Shown here in pieces: positions 8,310 to 17,242 of a stretch of DNA of 64,000 nucleotides. The notes beneath the pieces were generated by a model. That model searched no databases and was not told the DNA's origin. It was given only the letters and a program-made list of their open reading frames with translations. The DNA comes from Synechocystis sp. PCC 7509. Its GTDB lineage: Bacteria > Cyanobacteriota > Cyanobacteriia > Cyanobacteriales > Chroococcidiopsidaceae. Within the stretch, counting starts at the first letter, position 1, and each line of letters begins with the position of its first letter. The translations under genes and the position numbers were made by a program. The stretch spans positions 1,507,193 through 1,571,192 of the forward strand of contig NZ_ALVU02000001.1 of assembly GCF_000332075.2 (NCBI RefSeq). The letters run 5' to 3'.

Positions 8310-9272
8310 TTACGATCGCACTGGCTGCACTACTTGATTTGGTTGCTGATAAACAATTTCTTCTGATACCACTGTAAAATCCTTGCCTACCCAAACTAGA
8401 GAGGCTTGAGTAACTACTCCAGCTTGTAAATATACTAAAGAGAAGTTTCGCAGCACGTCCCTTTGAGGAGTTGTGATAATTCGGGGAACGCGCGCCGCAT
8501 TTAGATACATTGTTCCTTCAGGACTGACTAAAAACGTCTTTCTTAACTGTTGTTTTGTATACCTTAGATCGTGGTGCATATGACCGAAGGTAACTAAAGG
8601 AATAGTTTTACCTAATTTTCGCACTTGAGCGATCGCTTCTGTCAAATCAGGATCGCCATAATCGCCGCCTAGAGGTTGCCAATCTTTCCCACAGGGATCA
8701 TCGGCGTTACTTCCTAAACCTACGGGCCCATTATGACCAAGAAATATTATTGTTTCATAAGCTGCGGTTTCGGCGGCGGCTACTATTTTGGCTGTAGACT
8801 CGGCAAAACTTGTAACTCCAAACCTTTCTTTGTAAAATTCGGCATTTTTCCAAACTTCTCCACCCCAGCTAAACGGACGGCTACCAACTACAGTGAGTTT
8901 TAAGTCAGGAAAATCGAGCTTACCATAACCTACATGAATTTCTTTTAATAAATCTATCTGGTCTTGAACCCAATCTTCTTTTTGGCGATCGTAGGGGCAT
9001 TTTTGTTTACCCCAGTCTGAAGCGCTGTACCATGCGTCATGATTGCCAAATACTGCGGCTTTAGGCAGCTTTACTGCGGCAATTTCTCGTACTACCTGTA
9101 CCGATTCGTTGCCAAAATCTCCCACAAATAATACTAAATCTACACCCAAATGCTGAAGGGCGATTTCGTCGGCGGTTTCCCAGCGATCGTGTATGTCTCC
9201 GACAACAGCGATTTTAATCGATTTGCTAGAGAAAATATTATCTTTTTGTTCGTGCGTTCTCTGGCTGGTCAT
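8310..9272 (-). CDS. TIGR04168 family metallophosphoesterase
   Basis: A 320-residue calcineurin-like phosphoesterase. Metal-binding motifs follow the usual order: DIHDRW near residue 27, FVGDFGNE near 50, FGNHDAW near 75, GHNGP near 180 and TFGHMHHDL near 232. This order and length fit the cyanobacterial/plant TIGR04168 group. The substrate is not known. It is transcribed away from nadA, with 130 bases between the two starts. Confidence 0.87.
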   Translation of the reverse strand: MTSQRTHEQKDNIFSSKSIKIAVVGDIHDRWETADEIALQHLGVDLVLFVGDFGNESVQVVREIAAVKLPKAAVFGNHDAWYSASDWGKQKCPYDRQKEDWVQDQIDLLKEIHVGYGKLDFPDLKLTVVGSRPFSWGGEVWKNAEFYKERFGVTSFAESTAKIVAAAETAAYETIIFLGHNGPVGLGSNADDPCGKDWQPLGGDYGDPDLTEAIAQVRKLGKTIPLVTFGHMHHDLRYTKQQLRKTFLVSPEGTMYLNAARVPRIITTPQRDVLRNFSLVYLQAGVVTQASLVWVGKDFTVVSEEIVYQQPNQVVQPVRS

Positions 9273-9402
9273 CCCTTTTTCCTTGCCTGTCTTTCCCTAG
9301 GATAGGAAACCTCAATCTATTTTGACAGAAAAAAGTCCCACAGCTAGTTTTGGTAAAAACTACTATAATTAAATTTAGAACTGATTAAGCTATTTAAAAC
9401 CT

Positions 9403-10371
9403 GTGTTTACAACTGCCCTTGCTCAAAAAAGTCCCGCTAATGAGTTACCTATAGATTTATTTGCAGCAATTTCCGATCTTAAAAAAGAGTTAAATGCTGT
9501 AATTTTAGCTCACTACTACCAAGAACCGGATATTCAAGATGTCGCCGATTATATTGGCGATTCTTTAGGACTTTCCAGACAAGCCGCTAGTACAAATGCC
9601 GATGTAATTGTCTTTGCTGGCGTTCATTTTATGGCAGAGACGGCAAAAATTCTCAATCCCAATAAATTAGTATTATTACCAGACTTAGATGCTGGCTGTT
9701 CGTTGGCTGATAGTTGTCCGCCGCAAGAGTTTGCCGCTTTTAAAGCTGCTAACCCGGATCATTTAGTCATTTCCTACATTAACTGCACTGCCGAAATTAA
9801 GGTGATGAGCGATATTATTTGCACAAGTTCTAACGCTGTGCAAATTGTCAAGCAAATTCCCGAAACTCAGCCGATTATTTTTGCACCCGATCGCAATTTG
9901 GGACGTTACGTGATGGAACAAACCGGGCGAGACTTGCTACTGTGGCAAGGTAGCTGTATTGTTCACGAAACTTTTTCCGAACGAAAGCTAGTTGAATTAA
10001 AAATTGCTCATCCCGAAGCGGAAATAATTGCTCATCCCGAATGCGAGACAAGCGTACTGCGCCACGCTAACTATATAGGTTCTACTACAGCTTTACTCAA
10101 ATACTGTACAAAATCCTCGGCAAAAGCCTTTATCGTTGCCACCGAACCGGGGATTATTCACCAAATGCAAAAAGACGCTCCCGGCAAGCACTTTATCCCT
10201 GCACCCCCGATAAATAACTGTGCTTGTAATGAATGCCCATATATGCGGCTAAATACTTTAGAAAAGCTGTATTTAGCGATGAAAAACCGCACGCCAGAAA
10301 TAACTATGTCTGAGGAAGTTAGATTAGCAGCACTCAAGCCTATGCAACGAATGCTAGAAATGAGCAAGTAA
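9403..10371 (+). CDS. nadA: Quinolinate synthase A
   Basis: A 322-residue NadA that condenses iminoaspartate with dihydroxyacetone phosphate to quinolinate for NAD synthesis in the cytoplasm. [20 protein letters not shown] near residue 37 is the family signature. Cysteines for the 4Fe-4S cluster are in [17 protein letters not shown] and [14 protein letters not shown]. The start is a GTG at 9403, with an AT-rich TATAAT-containing stretch about 35 bases before it. A second, diverged copy of the last codons lies just downstream at 10421-10503. Confidence 0.96.
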   Translation: MFTTALAQKSPANELPIDLFAAISDLKKELNAVILAHYYQEPDIQDVADYIGDSLGLSRQAASTNADVIVFAGVHFMAETAKILNPNKLVLLPDLDAGCSLADSCPPQEFAAFKAANPDHLVISYINCTAEIKVMSDIICTSSNAVQIVKQIPETQPIIFAPDRNLGRYVMEQTGRDLLLWQGSCIVHETFSERKLVELKIAHPEAEIIAHPECETSVLRHANYIGSTTALLKYCTKSSAKAFIVATEPGIIHQMQKDAPGKHFIPAPPINNCACNECPYMRLNTLEKLYLAMKNRTPEITMSEEVRLAALKPMQRMLEMSK

Positions 10372-10420
10372 ATTAACAAAACATAGAATCTGTTTTATTT
10401 GCCTCAAATTGTCTGTATTA

Positions 10421-10503
10421 GAGGAAATGCGTTTAGCTGTTCTCAAGCCTAGGCAACGAATGCTAGAAATGAGCAAATTAAAATACAGAATCTATTTTAT
10501 TCG
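10421..10503 (+). repeat. Displaced second copy of the nadA 3' end
   Basis: From GAGGAA at 10421 the sequence parallels nadA from 10312 onward, including CTCAAGCCT, CAACGAATGCTAGAAATGAG and then the non-coding CAGAATCTATTTTATT that follows nadA. In the coding part several changes are synonymous or conservative (AGA to CGT, GCA to GCT, AAG to AAA). One change turns Met into Arg, and the stop TAA is now TTA. This looks like a homologous nadA terminus rather than a fresh tandem duplication. Confidence 0.75.
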
Positions 10504-10551
10504 TCGTAAGTTGTATATAATTATAGATTGCGTCCTTATTGCAGTCTGTAT

Positions 10552-10749
10552 ATGCCTAAACTAAAAACTCGCAAAGCCGCCTCCAAGCGCTTTCGCGCTA
10601 CTGGTACTGGTAAAATTGTCCGCCGCAAAGCTGGCAAAAACCACTTACTTCAACACAAATCGTCAGACAAAAAGCGTCGCTTCTCTCAAATGGCAGTAGT
10701 AGACGAAAGCGACGCTAAAAATGTCCATTTAATGCTGCCATATTTGTAA
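10552..10749 (+). CDS. rpmI: 50S ribosomal protein L35
   Basis: Sixty-five residues beginning [14 protein letters not shown], with the lysine/arginine-rich L35 core ([20 protein letters not shown]). An upstream in-frame ATG at 10528 would add eight residues (MRPYCSLY) foreign to the family, so the ATG at 10552 is preferred. L35 is part of the large ribosomal subunit. It sits 21 bases before rplT, the usual bacterial pairing; infC is not adjacent. Confidence 0.96.
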   Translation: MPKLKTRKAASKRFRATGTGKIVRRKAGKNHLLQHKSSDKKRRFSQMAVVDESDAKNVHLMLPYL

Positions 10750-10770
10750 ATAACTAAGGATAAATAAACT

Positions 10771-11124
10771 ATGACACGGGTAAAACGCGGTAATGTAGCC
10801 CGCAAACGCCGCAAGAAAATTCTTAAACTAGCTAAAGGATTTCGCGGTTCTCACTCTACGCTGTTTAGGACGGCAAACCAACAGGTAATGAAAGCCTTGC
10901 GGAGTGCTTATCGCGATCGCAAAAAACGCAAGCGTGATTTTCGCCGTCTATGGATTGTCCGTATCAACGCCGCCGCCAGACTTCATGGAGTTAGCTACAG
11001 CCAACTGATGGGCAATTTGAAAAAGGCTAATATTGGTATCAACCGTAAAATGCTGGCACAAATGGCAATACTAGATCCCACAGGTTTTAGCAAAGTTGCC
11101 GAAATGGCAAGCCAAGTTAAGTAG
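10771..11124 (+). CDS. rplT: 50S ribosomal protein L20
   Basis: A 117-residue protein beginning [18 protein letters not shown], with the family core [20 protein letters not shown] and the [10 protein letters not shown] segment. L20 binds 23S rRNA early in large-subunit assembly and in some bacteria represses its own operon; no such leader is evident here. The start follows rpmI after an AAGGA-containing spacer. Its stop codon abuts the start of the next gene. Confidence 0.97.
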   Translation: MTRVKRGNVARKRRKKILKLAKGFRGSHSTLFRTANQQVMKALRSAYRDRKKRKRDFRRLWIVRINAAARLHGVSYSQLMGNLKKANIGINRKMLAQMAILDPTGFSKVAEMASQVK

Positions 11125-11955
11125 ATGCAGCTAAAAGGCAAAAGGATAGTTATATTCCTGATTGCTTTTTACTGCGGTTTTTTGAGTTTTTGCGGTGCTT
11201 GTAGCGCCGCCGAACTTAAAGAAATTCAACGCCGAGGCTACCTAACGGTGGCTGTAAAAGATAATTTGCGTCCTTTGGGCTTTCGAGATGGTCAGGAGAA
11301 TTTGCAAGGCTTAGAGATTGATTTAGCTAGGCGTTTGGCACAAGATTTGTTAGGCAAGCCAGAATCTGTAAAGTTGCAACCAACAGAAAATAATTTGCGG
11401 CTTTCGGCAGTTTTAGAAGATAAAGTAGATATTGCGATCGCAGATTATACCGCTACCGAGTCTCGCGCCCGATTGGTCAGCTTTAGTTTGCCTTACTATT
11501 TTGACGGTACAGCTTTAATTACCAAAGATGCCGCCATCCAAAAATTAAGCGATGTGGTTAGAGGCAAAATTGCAGTTATTAATGGTTCTAGTACCATAGC
11601 CAGCATCCGTTACTTGTTACCACAAGTGCAGTTAGTGGGTGTTGATAGCTATCAAGCTGGGAAAAAACTATTAGAAGCCAACGGTGCAGTAGCTTTTGCG
11701 GGGGATGCCAGCGTGTTGACGGGCTGGAAGCAGCAAAACGAGCAATATAGACTTTTACCTAGTTTAATTGGCGCAGAACCCCTTGCTGTAGTCATGCCGA
11801 AAGGATTGCAGTACGATGAGTTACGCAGACAAGTTAACTATGCGATCGCTCGTTATGTATCTGAAGGTTGGCTAGAAGAGAGAGTTAATTATTGGGGTTT
11901 ACCTAATTCTATTTCTAGATTAAGAAGTGGCAAGATGGAACAAGACGTAAACTGA
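11125..11955 (+). CDS. Periplasmic amino-acid-type solute-binding protein
   Basis: The 276-residue protein starts with a Sec signal peptide (IVIFLIAFYCGFLSFCGACSAAE), then ELKEIQRRGYLTVAVKDNLRPLGFRD, the usual start of family 3 extracellular solute-binding proteins. DIAIADYTATESRARLVSFS and GKIAVINGSSTI are further family segments. The ATG follows the rplT stop with no spacer, so translation may be coupled to it. No ABC permease or ATPase is adjacent, so its partner and ligand are unknown. Confidence 0.83.
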   Translation: MQLKGKRIVIFLIAFYCGFLSFCGACSAAELKEIQRRGYLTVAVKDNLRPLGFRDGQENLQGLEIDLARRLAQDLLGKPESVKLQPTENNLRLSAVLEDKVDIAIADYTATESRARLVSFSLPYYFDGTALITKDAAIQKLSDVVRGKIAVINGSSTIASIRYLLPQVQLVGVDSYQAGKKLLEANGAVAFAGDASVLTGWKQQNEQYRLLPSLIGAEPLAVVMPKGLQYDELRRQVNYAIARYVSEGWLEERVNYWGLPNSISRLRSGKMEQDVN

Positions 11956-11972
11956 AACTATATTTTTTAAAA

Positions 11973-12497
11973 ATGGATAATTTACCAGTTGTATATCTTT
12001 CAATTTTATTAATTGTGCTGCTAGGTAGTGGTGTATTTGTGTTTCGCCAGGTGTTGAAAACCCGCAAAACCGAAAATGCCCTAGGAAGACTACAGAAAAA
12101 ACTTAGTAAAGATAAGGGGACGGTTCAAGAGTGTTACGAGTTGGGCAGTATATATCTAGAGAAGAAATTGTACTCCCAGGCGATCGCCCTATTTCAAAAA
12201 GCTATCAAAGCCGCCGAACAAGAAACTGAGGAAAATATCGCCCCAATTTATAACGGTTTGGGCTATGCGGCTTTTTCTCAAGAACAGTACGACTTAGCAA
12301 TTCGTCACTACAAGGAAGCTTTGAAGGAAAACCCAGATTACATTTTTGCTCTCAATAACTTAGGTCATGCTTACGAAAAGAAAAGTTTAATGACTCCAGC
12401 ATTGGAAACTTACGAGCAAGTATTAAAGTCTGAGCCAAATAATACCACTGCCAAACGTCGCGCTGAATCCATCCGCAAACGATTAGTTACCTCTTAA
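11973..12497 (+). CDS. Membrane-anchored TPR protein
   Basis: A 174-residue protein with one N-terminal membrane helix (VVYLSILLIVLLGSGVFVF) and then about three tetratricopeptide repeats. Examples are YELGSIYLEKKLYSQAIALFQKAI, YNGLGYAAFSQEQYDLAIRHYKEAL and ALNNLGHAYEKKSLMTPALETYEQVL. TPRs bind other proteins; the partner is unknown. It follows the solute-binding protein by 17 bases and ends just before a strong terminator. Confidence 0.82.
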   Translation: MDNLPVVYLSILLIVLLGSGVFVFRQVLKTRKTENALGRLQKKLSKDKGTVQECYELGSIYLEKKLYSQAIALFQKAIKAAEQETEENIAPIYNGLGYAAFSQEQYDLAIRHYKEALKENPDYIFALNNLGHAYEKKSLMTPALETYEQVLKSEPNNTTAKRRAESIRKRLVTS

Positions 12498-12504
12498 ACA
12501 CCAT

Positions 12505-12540
12505 AAAAAACCGACTGCTCTATTACGCAGTCGGTTTTTA
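12505..12540. terminator. Bidirectional intrinsic terminator between TPR gene and psbY
   Basis: CCGACTGC at 12511-12518 pairs with GCAGTCGG at 12527-12534, with an A-run before and a T-run after, so the hairpin can work in both directions. It lies between the convergent TPR gene (plus) and psbY (minus). Confidence 0.88.
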
Positions 12541-12563
12541 GCTTAAATATCGCTATTTTGGGC

Positions 12564-12683
12564 TTATTTCTCTAAAAAGCCTTGAATTTGTCTAATAGCT
12601 GCGGGCGCAATATTGAAAACTGCCCAACTTGCGGCGGCAATTAGTGGTAATAAAACTATGGCTACGCGAAAATCAATATCCAT
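12564..12683 (-). CDS. psbY: Photosystem II protein Y
   Basis: A 39-residue reading frame on the minus strand, starting at the ATG at 12683. It reads [19 protein letters not shown] followed by [15 protein letters not shown]. One membrane helix preceded by an acidic MD..FRV start and followed by NI.PA...Q matches PsbY, a small subunit at the edge of photosystem II near cytochrome b559. A ribosome site (AGAGAGGA) lies about 10 bases upstream. The gene is monocistronic and shares a terminator with the convergent TPR gene. It confirms an oxygenic phototroph. Confidence 0.85.
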   Translation of the reverse strand: MDIDFRVAIVLLPLIAAASWAVFNIAPAAIRQIQGFLEK

Positions 12684-12797
12684 CTGATTGTTATCCTCTC
12701 TTATTTAGAGATTAAAGTTTTTTAGAGTAGTTCTCATTTTTTATTTTTAGCTGAAACAGGCAAATAAGCTAGACCTTTTACCGATAAATGTTTTTAA

Positions 12798-13331
12798 TTA
12801 ATCTGTTGTCACTGTAAAACCCATATCTGTACCCTTGCCAGCGTGAACTAAAGCTAACTTTTTGTAACGCTCTGCGTGTTCTATAAGTTCGGCGACAGTT
12901 TGGGGAGAATTTTCTTTAATCGGTTTTCCCGGTACGCCGACAACTAACGAAAAAGGCGGGACATCTTTAGTTACAACCGATCCCGCACCAATAATACTAC
13001 CCGTACCGACTCGCACACCGTCCAAAATTATCGCCCCAATTCCAATTAAACAACCTCGTTCGATATAAGCGCTGTGAATTACCGCCCGATGTCCAACAGT
13101 AACAAAATCCTCTAGAATGGTTGGCTTGCCAGGATCTCCATGCAAAATTGCCCCATCTTGAATATTAGTACATTCCCCAATTTCAATTCGCTCTACATCG
13201 CCGCGAACTACTGCGCCATACCAAATACTCGCCCCGGTAGCTATTTTAACTTTACCAATAACCACAGCATTAGCCGCAACAAAAGCAGCTAGAGAAAGAT
13301 CGGGCGCGGGGAAGTAAGACATAATAGACAA
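12798..13331 (-). CDS. Gamma-carbonic anhydrase family protein
   Basis: A 177-residue left-handed beta-helix protein with hexapeptide repeats ([65 protein letters not shown]). The three zinc-ligand histidines of the family are in ILHGD, VGHRA and VIHSA. It could hydrate CO2 or be an inactive trimeric scaffold; activity cannot be told from sequence. It is a stand-alone relative, not CcmM, since the RuBisCO-like C-terminal repeats are missing. Confidence 0.87.
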   Translation of the reverse strand: MSIMSYFPAPDLSLAAFVAANAVVIGKVKIATGASIWYGAVVRGDVERIEIGECTNIQDGAILHGDPGKPTILEDFVTVGHRAVIHSAYIERGCLIGIGAIILDGVRVGTGSIIGAGSVVTKDVPPFSLVVGVPGKPIKENSPQTVAELIEHAERYKKLALVHAGKGTDMGFTVTTD

Positions 13332-13496
13332 CAGCAGCGAATAGATTTCCAGGAAAATAGTTGTAAAGGCTCAAAATGCAGCGCTTTAAGCACGATATCA
13401 TAGTGCTAACCTCCCAGCAGGCAAAGCGATACAGAGGCAGCAATGACACAAAACCACTGGCGCTAGTGAAGAAGTAACTATGCTGATAAGCACTTC

Positions 13497-14003
13497 ATGA
13501 TCAACTCAAGCTTACAATATCCAATTTTTGGCCCAGAAATTCAGTGTCCCCATTGTCGCCAAACCGTCCCGGCGCTGACACTAACAGATACTTATTTATG
13601 TACTCGTCATGGTGCTTTTGAAGCTGACCCCAAAACCGGGGAATTAGTACACCTCCAATCTGGTCGTCATTGGAAACAATGGGGCGATGAGTGGTATAGA
13701 CAACATACCCATCCTGACGGGATCAGATTTGAAATTCATGAAGCTTTAGATCGACTTTATACTCAAGGCTTCCGCGCGACAAAAGTAATTATTGCTTGGC
13801 GTTATCAAGAATTAATTAGCGGCTATTTAGAACGTAGCACCCCTTGGCGGGGACAATCAGACCAGTTTCCCAAACTTTACGGATTACCTGTAGATTTTAG
13901 TCCCAATCCCGAAGCAGATGCGCGTTGGGAAGTAATTAATTTTGACCTAGAAAAAGAGCCTGGTGTTCCAGTACGTTATCCTTATTTTCGCTTGTTTGAG
14001 TAA
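13497..14003 (+). CDS. TIGR02652 family protein
   Basis: A 168-residue protein beginning with a zinc-ribbon-like part: GPEIQCPHCRQTVPAL, then TYLCTRHGAFEADP. The remainder (GRHWKQWGDEWYRQHTHPDGIRFEIHEALDRLY) matches the small conserved cyanobacterial family TIGR02652 of unknown role. The stop overlaps the ATG of the next gene (TAATG), so the pair is coupled. The CxxC and C..H residues suggest metal binding. Confidence 0.8.
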   Translation: MINSSLQYPIFGPEIQCPHCRQTVPALTLTDTYLCTRHGAFEADPKTGELVHLQSGRHWKQWGDEWYRQHTHPDGIRFEIHEALDRLYTQGFRATKVIIAWRYQELISGYLERSTPWRGQSDQFPKLYGLPVDFSPNPEADARWEVINFDLEKEPGVPVRYPYFRLFE

Positions 14004-14437
14004 TGCACCACGTTTCTATTCGTACTGGAAATATTCATAAAGCGATCGCATTCTACGAATTACTAGGCTTTACTGTAGGCGATCGCTTTACAACTGGCTA
14101 CACTCTAGCTTGTTGGATGGAAGGCTTGCAGGGACGTATTGAATTGATCCAAATTCCTCAACCTCACCCTGCCCCTGATGCTTTTAACGATGAGCATTAT
14201 GTTGGTTATTATCATTTGTCTTTTGACTTAACCGAGACTGCACCAGACTTGACCGATTGGTTAAACTCTTTGCAACAGCGTTTTGCTAAAGCGCACCAAG
14301 AACAGCCAGAACAATATTCGCCGTTAAAGATACTATTACCGCCAGAACAGCAGCAAATCGGCAATTCTATCTATGAAGTTGCCTTTATTGCCGATATTGA
14401 TAACTTACCTTTAGAATTTATCCGCAAATTGAATTGA
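14003..14437 (+). CDS. VOC-family (glyoxalase-like) protein
   Basis: The 144-residue protein begins MHHVSIRTGNIHKAIAFYELLGF, the standard vicinal-oxygen-chelate opening, and has RIELIQIP and GYYHLSFDL strands. It has the beta-alpha-beta-beta-beta module with candidate ligands His3 and Glu near 52 (RIEL). It could be a lyase, dioxygenase or binding protein. It is translationally coupled to the TIGR02652 gene. Confidence 0.8.
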   Translation: MHHVSIRTGNIHKAIAFYELLGFTVGDRFTTGYTLACWMEGLQGRIELIQIPQPHPAPDAFNDEHYVGYYHLSFDLTETAPDLTDWLNSLQQRFAKAHQEQPEQYSPLKILLPPEQQQIGNSIYEVAFIADIDNLPLEFIRKLN

Positions 14438-14518
14438 ATTATGCCCCCCCAGAGGATTGCATTTTAATTAAAATATAGCTTTGATTAAGAAAAATTCATA
14501 TTTGGTTAGAGAGTAAAT

Positions 14519-15271
14519 TTGTTAACTACAGTTACAGGCAGTTTATTGTCTTCAACCTTTTTGGATTGGACAATTACGCCGCATTTAGCCTTACACATTC
14601 CTGATGGGTTTTTAAACTTACCTGTGATCCTTGTCACCTCCTTGGCAGCGCTAGGGTTAATTGCTTTAGCTCTAAATCGAGTACAGGCAGAATATCAGGA
14701 AAAAGCTGTACCTTTGATGGGAGTTTGTGCAGCGTTTGTATTTGCGGCACAAATGATTAATTTTCCCATTCCCGGCGGTACTTCCGGTCACTTACTCGGT
14801 GGAACTTTAGCAGGTGCTGTGTTAGGCCCTTGGGCTGGTTCTTTGGTGATGACAGTAGTGTTTATCGTCCAAAGCGTGATGTTTCAAGATGGCGGCTTGA
14901 CAGTTTTGGGAGCAAATATTTTTAATATGGGCTTGGTGGGTACGTTTGGCGGCTATTACCTCTACAAAGTAATTAGACTTGCCATTGGGAGAAATAAACT
15001 ATCGGGCTTAGTCGTAGGATCTGCTGTAGCATCCTGGACGAGCGTTGTCGCGGCGGCAGCGATCGCAGCACTACAATTAGCCATTTCTGGTACTGTACCC
15101 TTGTCTGTAGCTTTAACAGCTATGGCTTCTTGGCACGTAATTATTGGGATTGGCGAAGCACTAATTACTGTAGTTGCCCTATCTTCTATTTGGCGGACTC
15201 GACCAGATTTATTTTACGATCCCCCCCGCAGAACTAGGGTTACAGCCTCTCGTCCAGTTTCTAGGTATTAA
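14519..15271 (+). CDS. cbiM: ECF-type cobalt/nickel transporter, substrate-specific component CbiM
   Basis: A 250-residue membrane protein with about six helices. The metal-recognition motif HIPDGFL is present, but after an extension of about 25 residues. In typical CbiM/NikM it follows the start Met directly, because His2 and the free amino end bind the metal. Here an alternative start or processing is needed for such a site. The assigned start is a TTG at 14519. It leads a four-gene transporter operon. Co and Ni cannot be told apart; no B12 riboswitch fits in the 81-base gap upstream. Confidence 0.88.
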   Translation: MLTTVTGSLLSSTFLDWTITPHLALHIPDGFLNLPVILVTSLAALGLIALALNRVQAEYQEKAVPLMGVCAAFVFAAQMINFPIPGGTSGHLLGGTLAGAVLGPWAGSLVMTVVFIVQSVMFQDGGLTVLGANIFNMGLVGTFGGYYLYKVIRLAIGRNKLSGLVVGSAVASWTSVVAAAAIAALQLAISGTVPLSVALTAMASWHVIIGIGEALITVVALSSIWRTRPDLFYDPPRRTRVTASRPVSRY

Positions 15272-15274
15272 TTT

Positions 15275-15652
15275 ATGAATAATAATAATGTGCGATCGCG
15301 CAATCTTGGCTTTACCATTGCAGGCTTAGGGGTTGCTCTCCTAATTGCTATATTTCTTTCTCCTTTAGCTAGTCAAAACCCTGATGGTTTAGATAGAGTT
15401 GCCCAAGACTTGAAGTTTGAAGATAAAGCTTTAGAAGATACACTGGCTCGTAAAACGCCTTTTGCTCAGATATTTGATGAATATGCATTTATTGGCGTAC
15501 CAGAAAGCGTTGCGACTCCAATAGCCGGATTAGTAGGAACTTTAGCAGTGTTTGGTTTAGCTTGGGGAATTGGCAAAATTGCTGTGCGGGGTTCATCTCC
15601 AAAAAACGAGCAGTTGCCTTACTCCGACGATTCAGACTCGCAAAGGCACTAA
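15275..15652 (+). CDS. PDGLE-domain (CbiN-like) component of the metal ECF transporter
   Basis: A 125-residue protein with an N-terminal helix (LGFTIAGLGVALLIAIFLSPLAS), then NPDGLDRVAQDLKFED, the PDGL(E) signature, and a C-terminal helix (PIAGLVGTLAVFGLAWGIG). Such two-helix proteins act with CbiM as CbiN equivalents in Co/Ni uptake. It starts 3 bases after cbiM and abuts cbiQ. Confidence 0.85.
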   Translation: MNNNNVRSRNLGFTIAGLGVALLIAIFLSPLASQNPDGLDRVAQDLKFEDKALEDTLARKTPFAQIFDEYAFIGVPESVATPIAGLVGTLAVFGLAWGIGKIAVRGSSPKNEQLPYSDDSDSQRH

Positions 15653-16429
15653 ATGCTGTTACACGTTGGCGCTTTTAAGCTAGATATCGATAGCAAACAT
15701 CGTACACCTTGGCACGCGATCGCCCCTCGTACCCGCTTGCTGTGCGCCTTACTATTTGTATTTGCTGTAGTTTTGACACCTAACGGACATTGGCAAACTT
15801 GGGCAGTTTATGGGTTAGGTTTATTGAGTTTAATTTTGCTTAGTCGCATTACTATTGCCGTACTGTTGAAGCGTTTGGTAGTAGAATTTGCCTTTGTGGG
15901 TGTAGTGCTGATTGGTACGTTATTTCGGGAAGGAGGACAAGTAATTTGGTCTTGGGGAATATTAAAAATTACCACCGTAGGACTAACTATTTTGGCAAGC
16001 GTCAGCATCAAGGCAATGCTGTCGTTAACAATATTAAATCTACTAACGCTGACAACTTCTATCCCCGCAATCTTGAACGGGATGAAAGAATTACGCATTC
16101 CGCCCTTACTGGTGGCAACTTTAGCCTCCATGTACCGCTACATTGGCGTGTTGATTGCCGAGTTTGAGGCGATGCGACGGGCTGCATTGTCACGCAACTT
16201 GATGAATAGCAATCGTTCTATCCGTTTAGTAGTGGGTAATACTATTGGAGCGTTATTTATTCGCACCTACGAGCGCGGAAATCGCATACATCAGGCGATG
16301 CTGTCACGAGGTTATCAAGGAATCCCACCAATGGAAGAAATAGCCCCAGGTGGAAAAAAAGACATTGTAGCCTTGACTTTAACTTTGCTACTGGCACTGC
16401 TAGGGCAGGTCATTTACTTGCGAACATAA
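15653..16429 (+). CDS. cbiQ: ECF transporter transmembrane (T) component CbiQ
   Basis: A 258-residue membrane protein with about five helices and the coupling motif ARG-type segment near the end (RRAALSRNLMN and MLSRGYQG), which contacts the ATPase. ELRIPPLLVATLASMYRYI is typical of CbiQ. It shares its first base with the end of the PDGLE gene and lies 18 bases before cbiO. It couples ATP hydrolysis to movement of CbiM in the inner membrane. Confidence 0.9.
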   Translation: MLLHVGAFKLDIDSKHRTPWHAIAPRTRLLCALLFVFAVVLTPNGHWQTWAVYGLGLLSLILLSRITIAVLLKRLVVEFAFVGVVLIGTLFREGGQVIWSWGILKITTVGLTILASVSIKAMLSLTILNLLTLTTSIPAILNGMKELRIPPLLVATLASMYRYIGVLIAEFEAMRRAALSRNLMNSNRSIRLVVGNTIGALFIRTYERGNRIHQAMLSRGYQGIPPMEEIAPGGKKDIVALTLTLLLALLGQVIYLRT

Positions 16430-16447
16430 TTATTATCTGTTGTCTCA

Positions 16448-17236
16448 ATGCACCATAATCCGATCGCAATTCAAAACCTTAGCTATGTTTACCCCGATGG
16501 AACGCAAGCACTACAAGGAATTAATTTATCTATTGCTGCTGGCGAACGAGTAGCATTAATTGGGGCTAATGGTTCGGGAAAATCTACCTTACAATTGCAT
16601 CTCAACGGGATAATTTTGCCTCAAGAAGGAGAAGTAATTATTGGTGAGTGGTCAGTAAAAACAGAAAACTTGCGCTCTATTCGTAATTTTGTGGGTTTGG
16701 TGTTTCAAAACCCCGATAATCAGCTATTTATGCCTACAGTTTGGGAAGATGTGGCTTTTGGTCCTATGAATTTAGGCTTGCGCGGTACAGAACTAAAAAA
16801 GCGAGTATTTGGCGCTATGCACGCCGTAGATATCGATCCTGAATGGTATGGACAAAGATGTACAGAAAACTTGTCTGGGGGGGAGAAAAAACGTATTGCG
16901 ATCGCCGGGGTACTAGCAATGCAGCCGCAAATCTTGGTATTTGACGAACCATCGGCGCAGTTAGATCCGCGATCGCGTCGTCAACTAATTGAATTATTGC
17001 AAACATTGCCTTTAACACAGTTAATTGCTACTCATGATTTGGATTTAGCCTTAGAAATATGCGATCGCACAGTGGTACTCAGTCAAGGAAAAGTAGTATT
17101 TGATGGCGAAACAGTGCAAGTAATGAGCGATCCTGATTTTCTCCATCAACACGCTTTAGAATCGCCTCTTAGTTACAGTCGCCCTTATTGTTTGTTGGAA
17201 CATTCCCCAGTTAAGAAGTCTTACTCTTTGAGTTAG
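16448..17236 (+). CDS. cbiO: ECF transporter ATPase CbiO
   Basis: A 262-residue ABC ATPase. Walker A is GANGSGKST near residue 40, the Q-loop is GLVFQNPDNQLF, the signature is NLSGGEKKR, Walker B is ILVFDEP and the switch is ATHD. Q-loop and signature variants match the CbiO branch. It completes the metal transporter operon. The energising dimer is likely a homodimer, because only one ATPase gene is present. Confidence 0.93.
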   Translation: MHHNPIAIQNLSYVYPDGTQALQGINLSIAAGERVALIGANGSGKSTLQLHLNGIILPQEGEVIIGEWSVKTENLRSIRNFVGLVFQNPDNQLFMPTVWEDVAFGPMNLGLRGTELKKRVFGAMHAVDIDPEWYGQRCTENLSGGEKKRIAIAGVLAMQPQILVFDEPSAQLDPRSRRQLIELLQTLPLTQLIATHDLDLALEICDRTVVLSQGKVVFDGETVQVMSDPDFLHQHALESPLSYSRPYCLLEHSPVKKSYSLS

Positions 17237-17242
17237 AGGTAG

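Noticed and set aside
9322-9369. TTGACA ... TATAAT as a sigma-70 promoter for nadA
   Set aside because: The spacing between the two boxes is about 36 bases, far from the normal 17; only the TATAAT is plausible.
14438-14518. Cobalamin riboswitch upstream of cbiM
   Set aside because: The gap is only 81 bases and shows no B12-box-like conserved segment.
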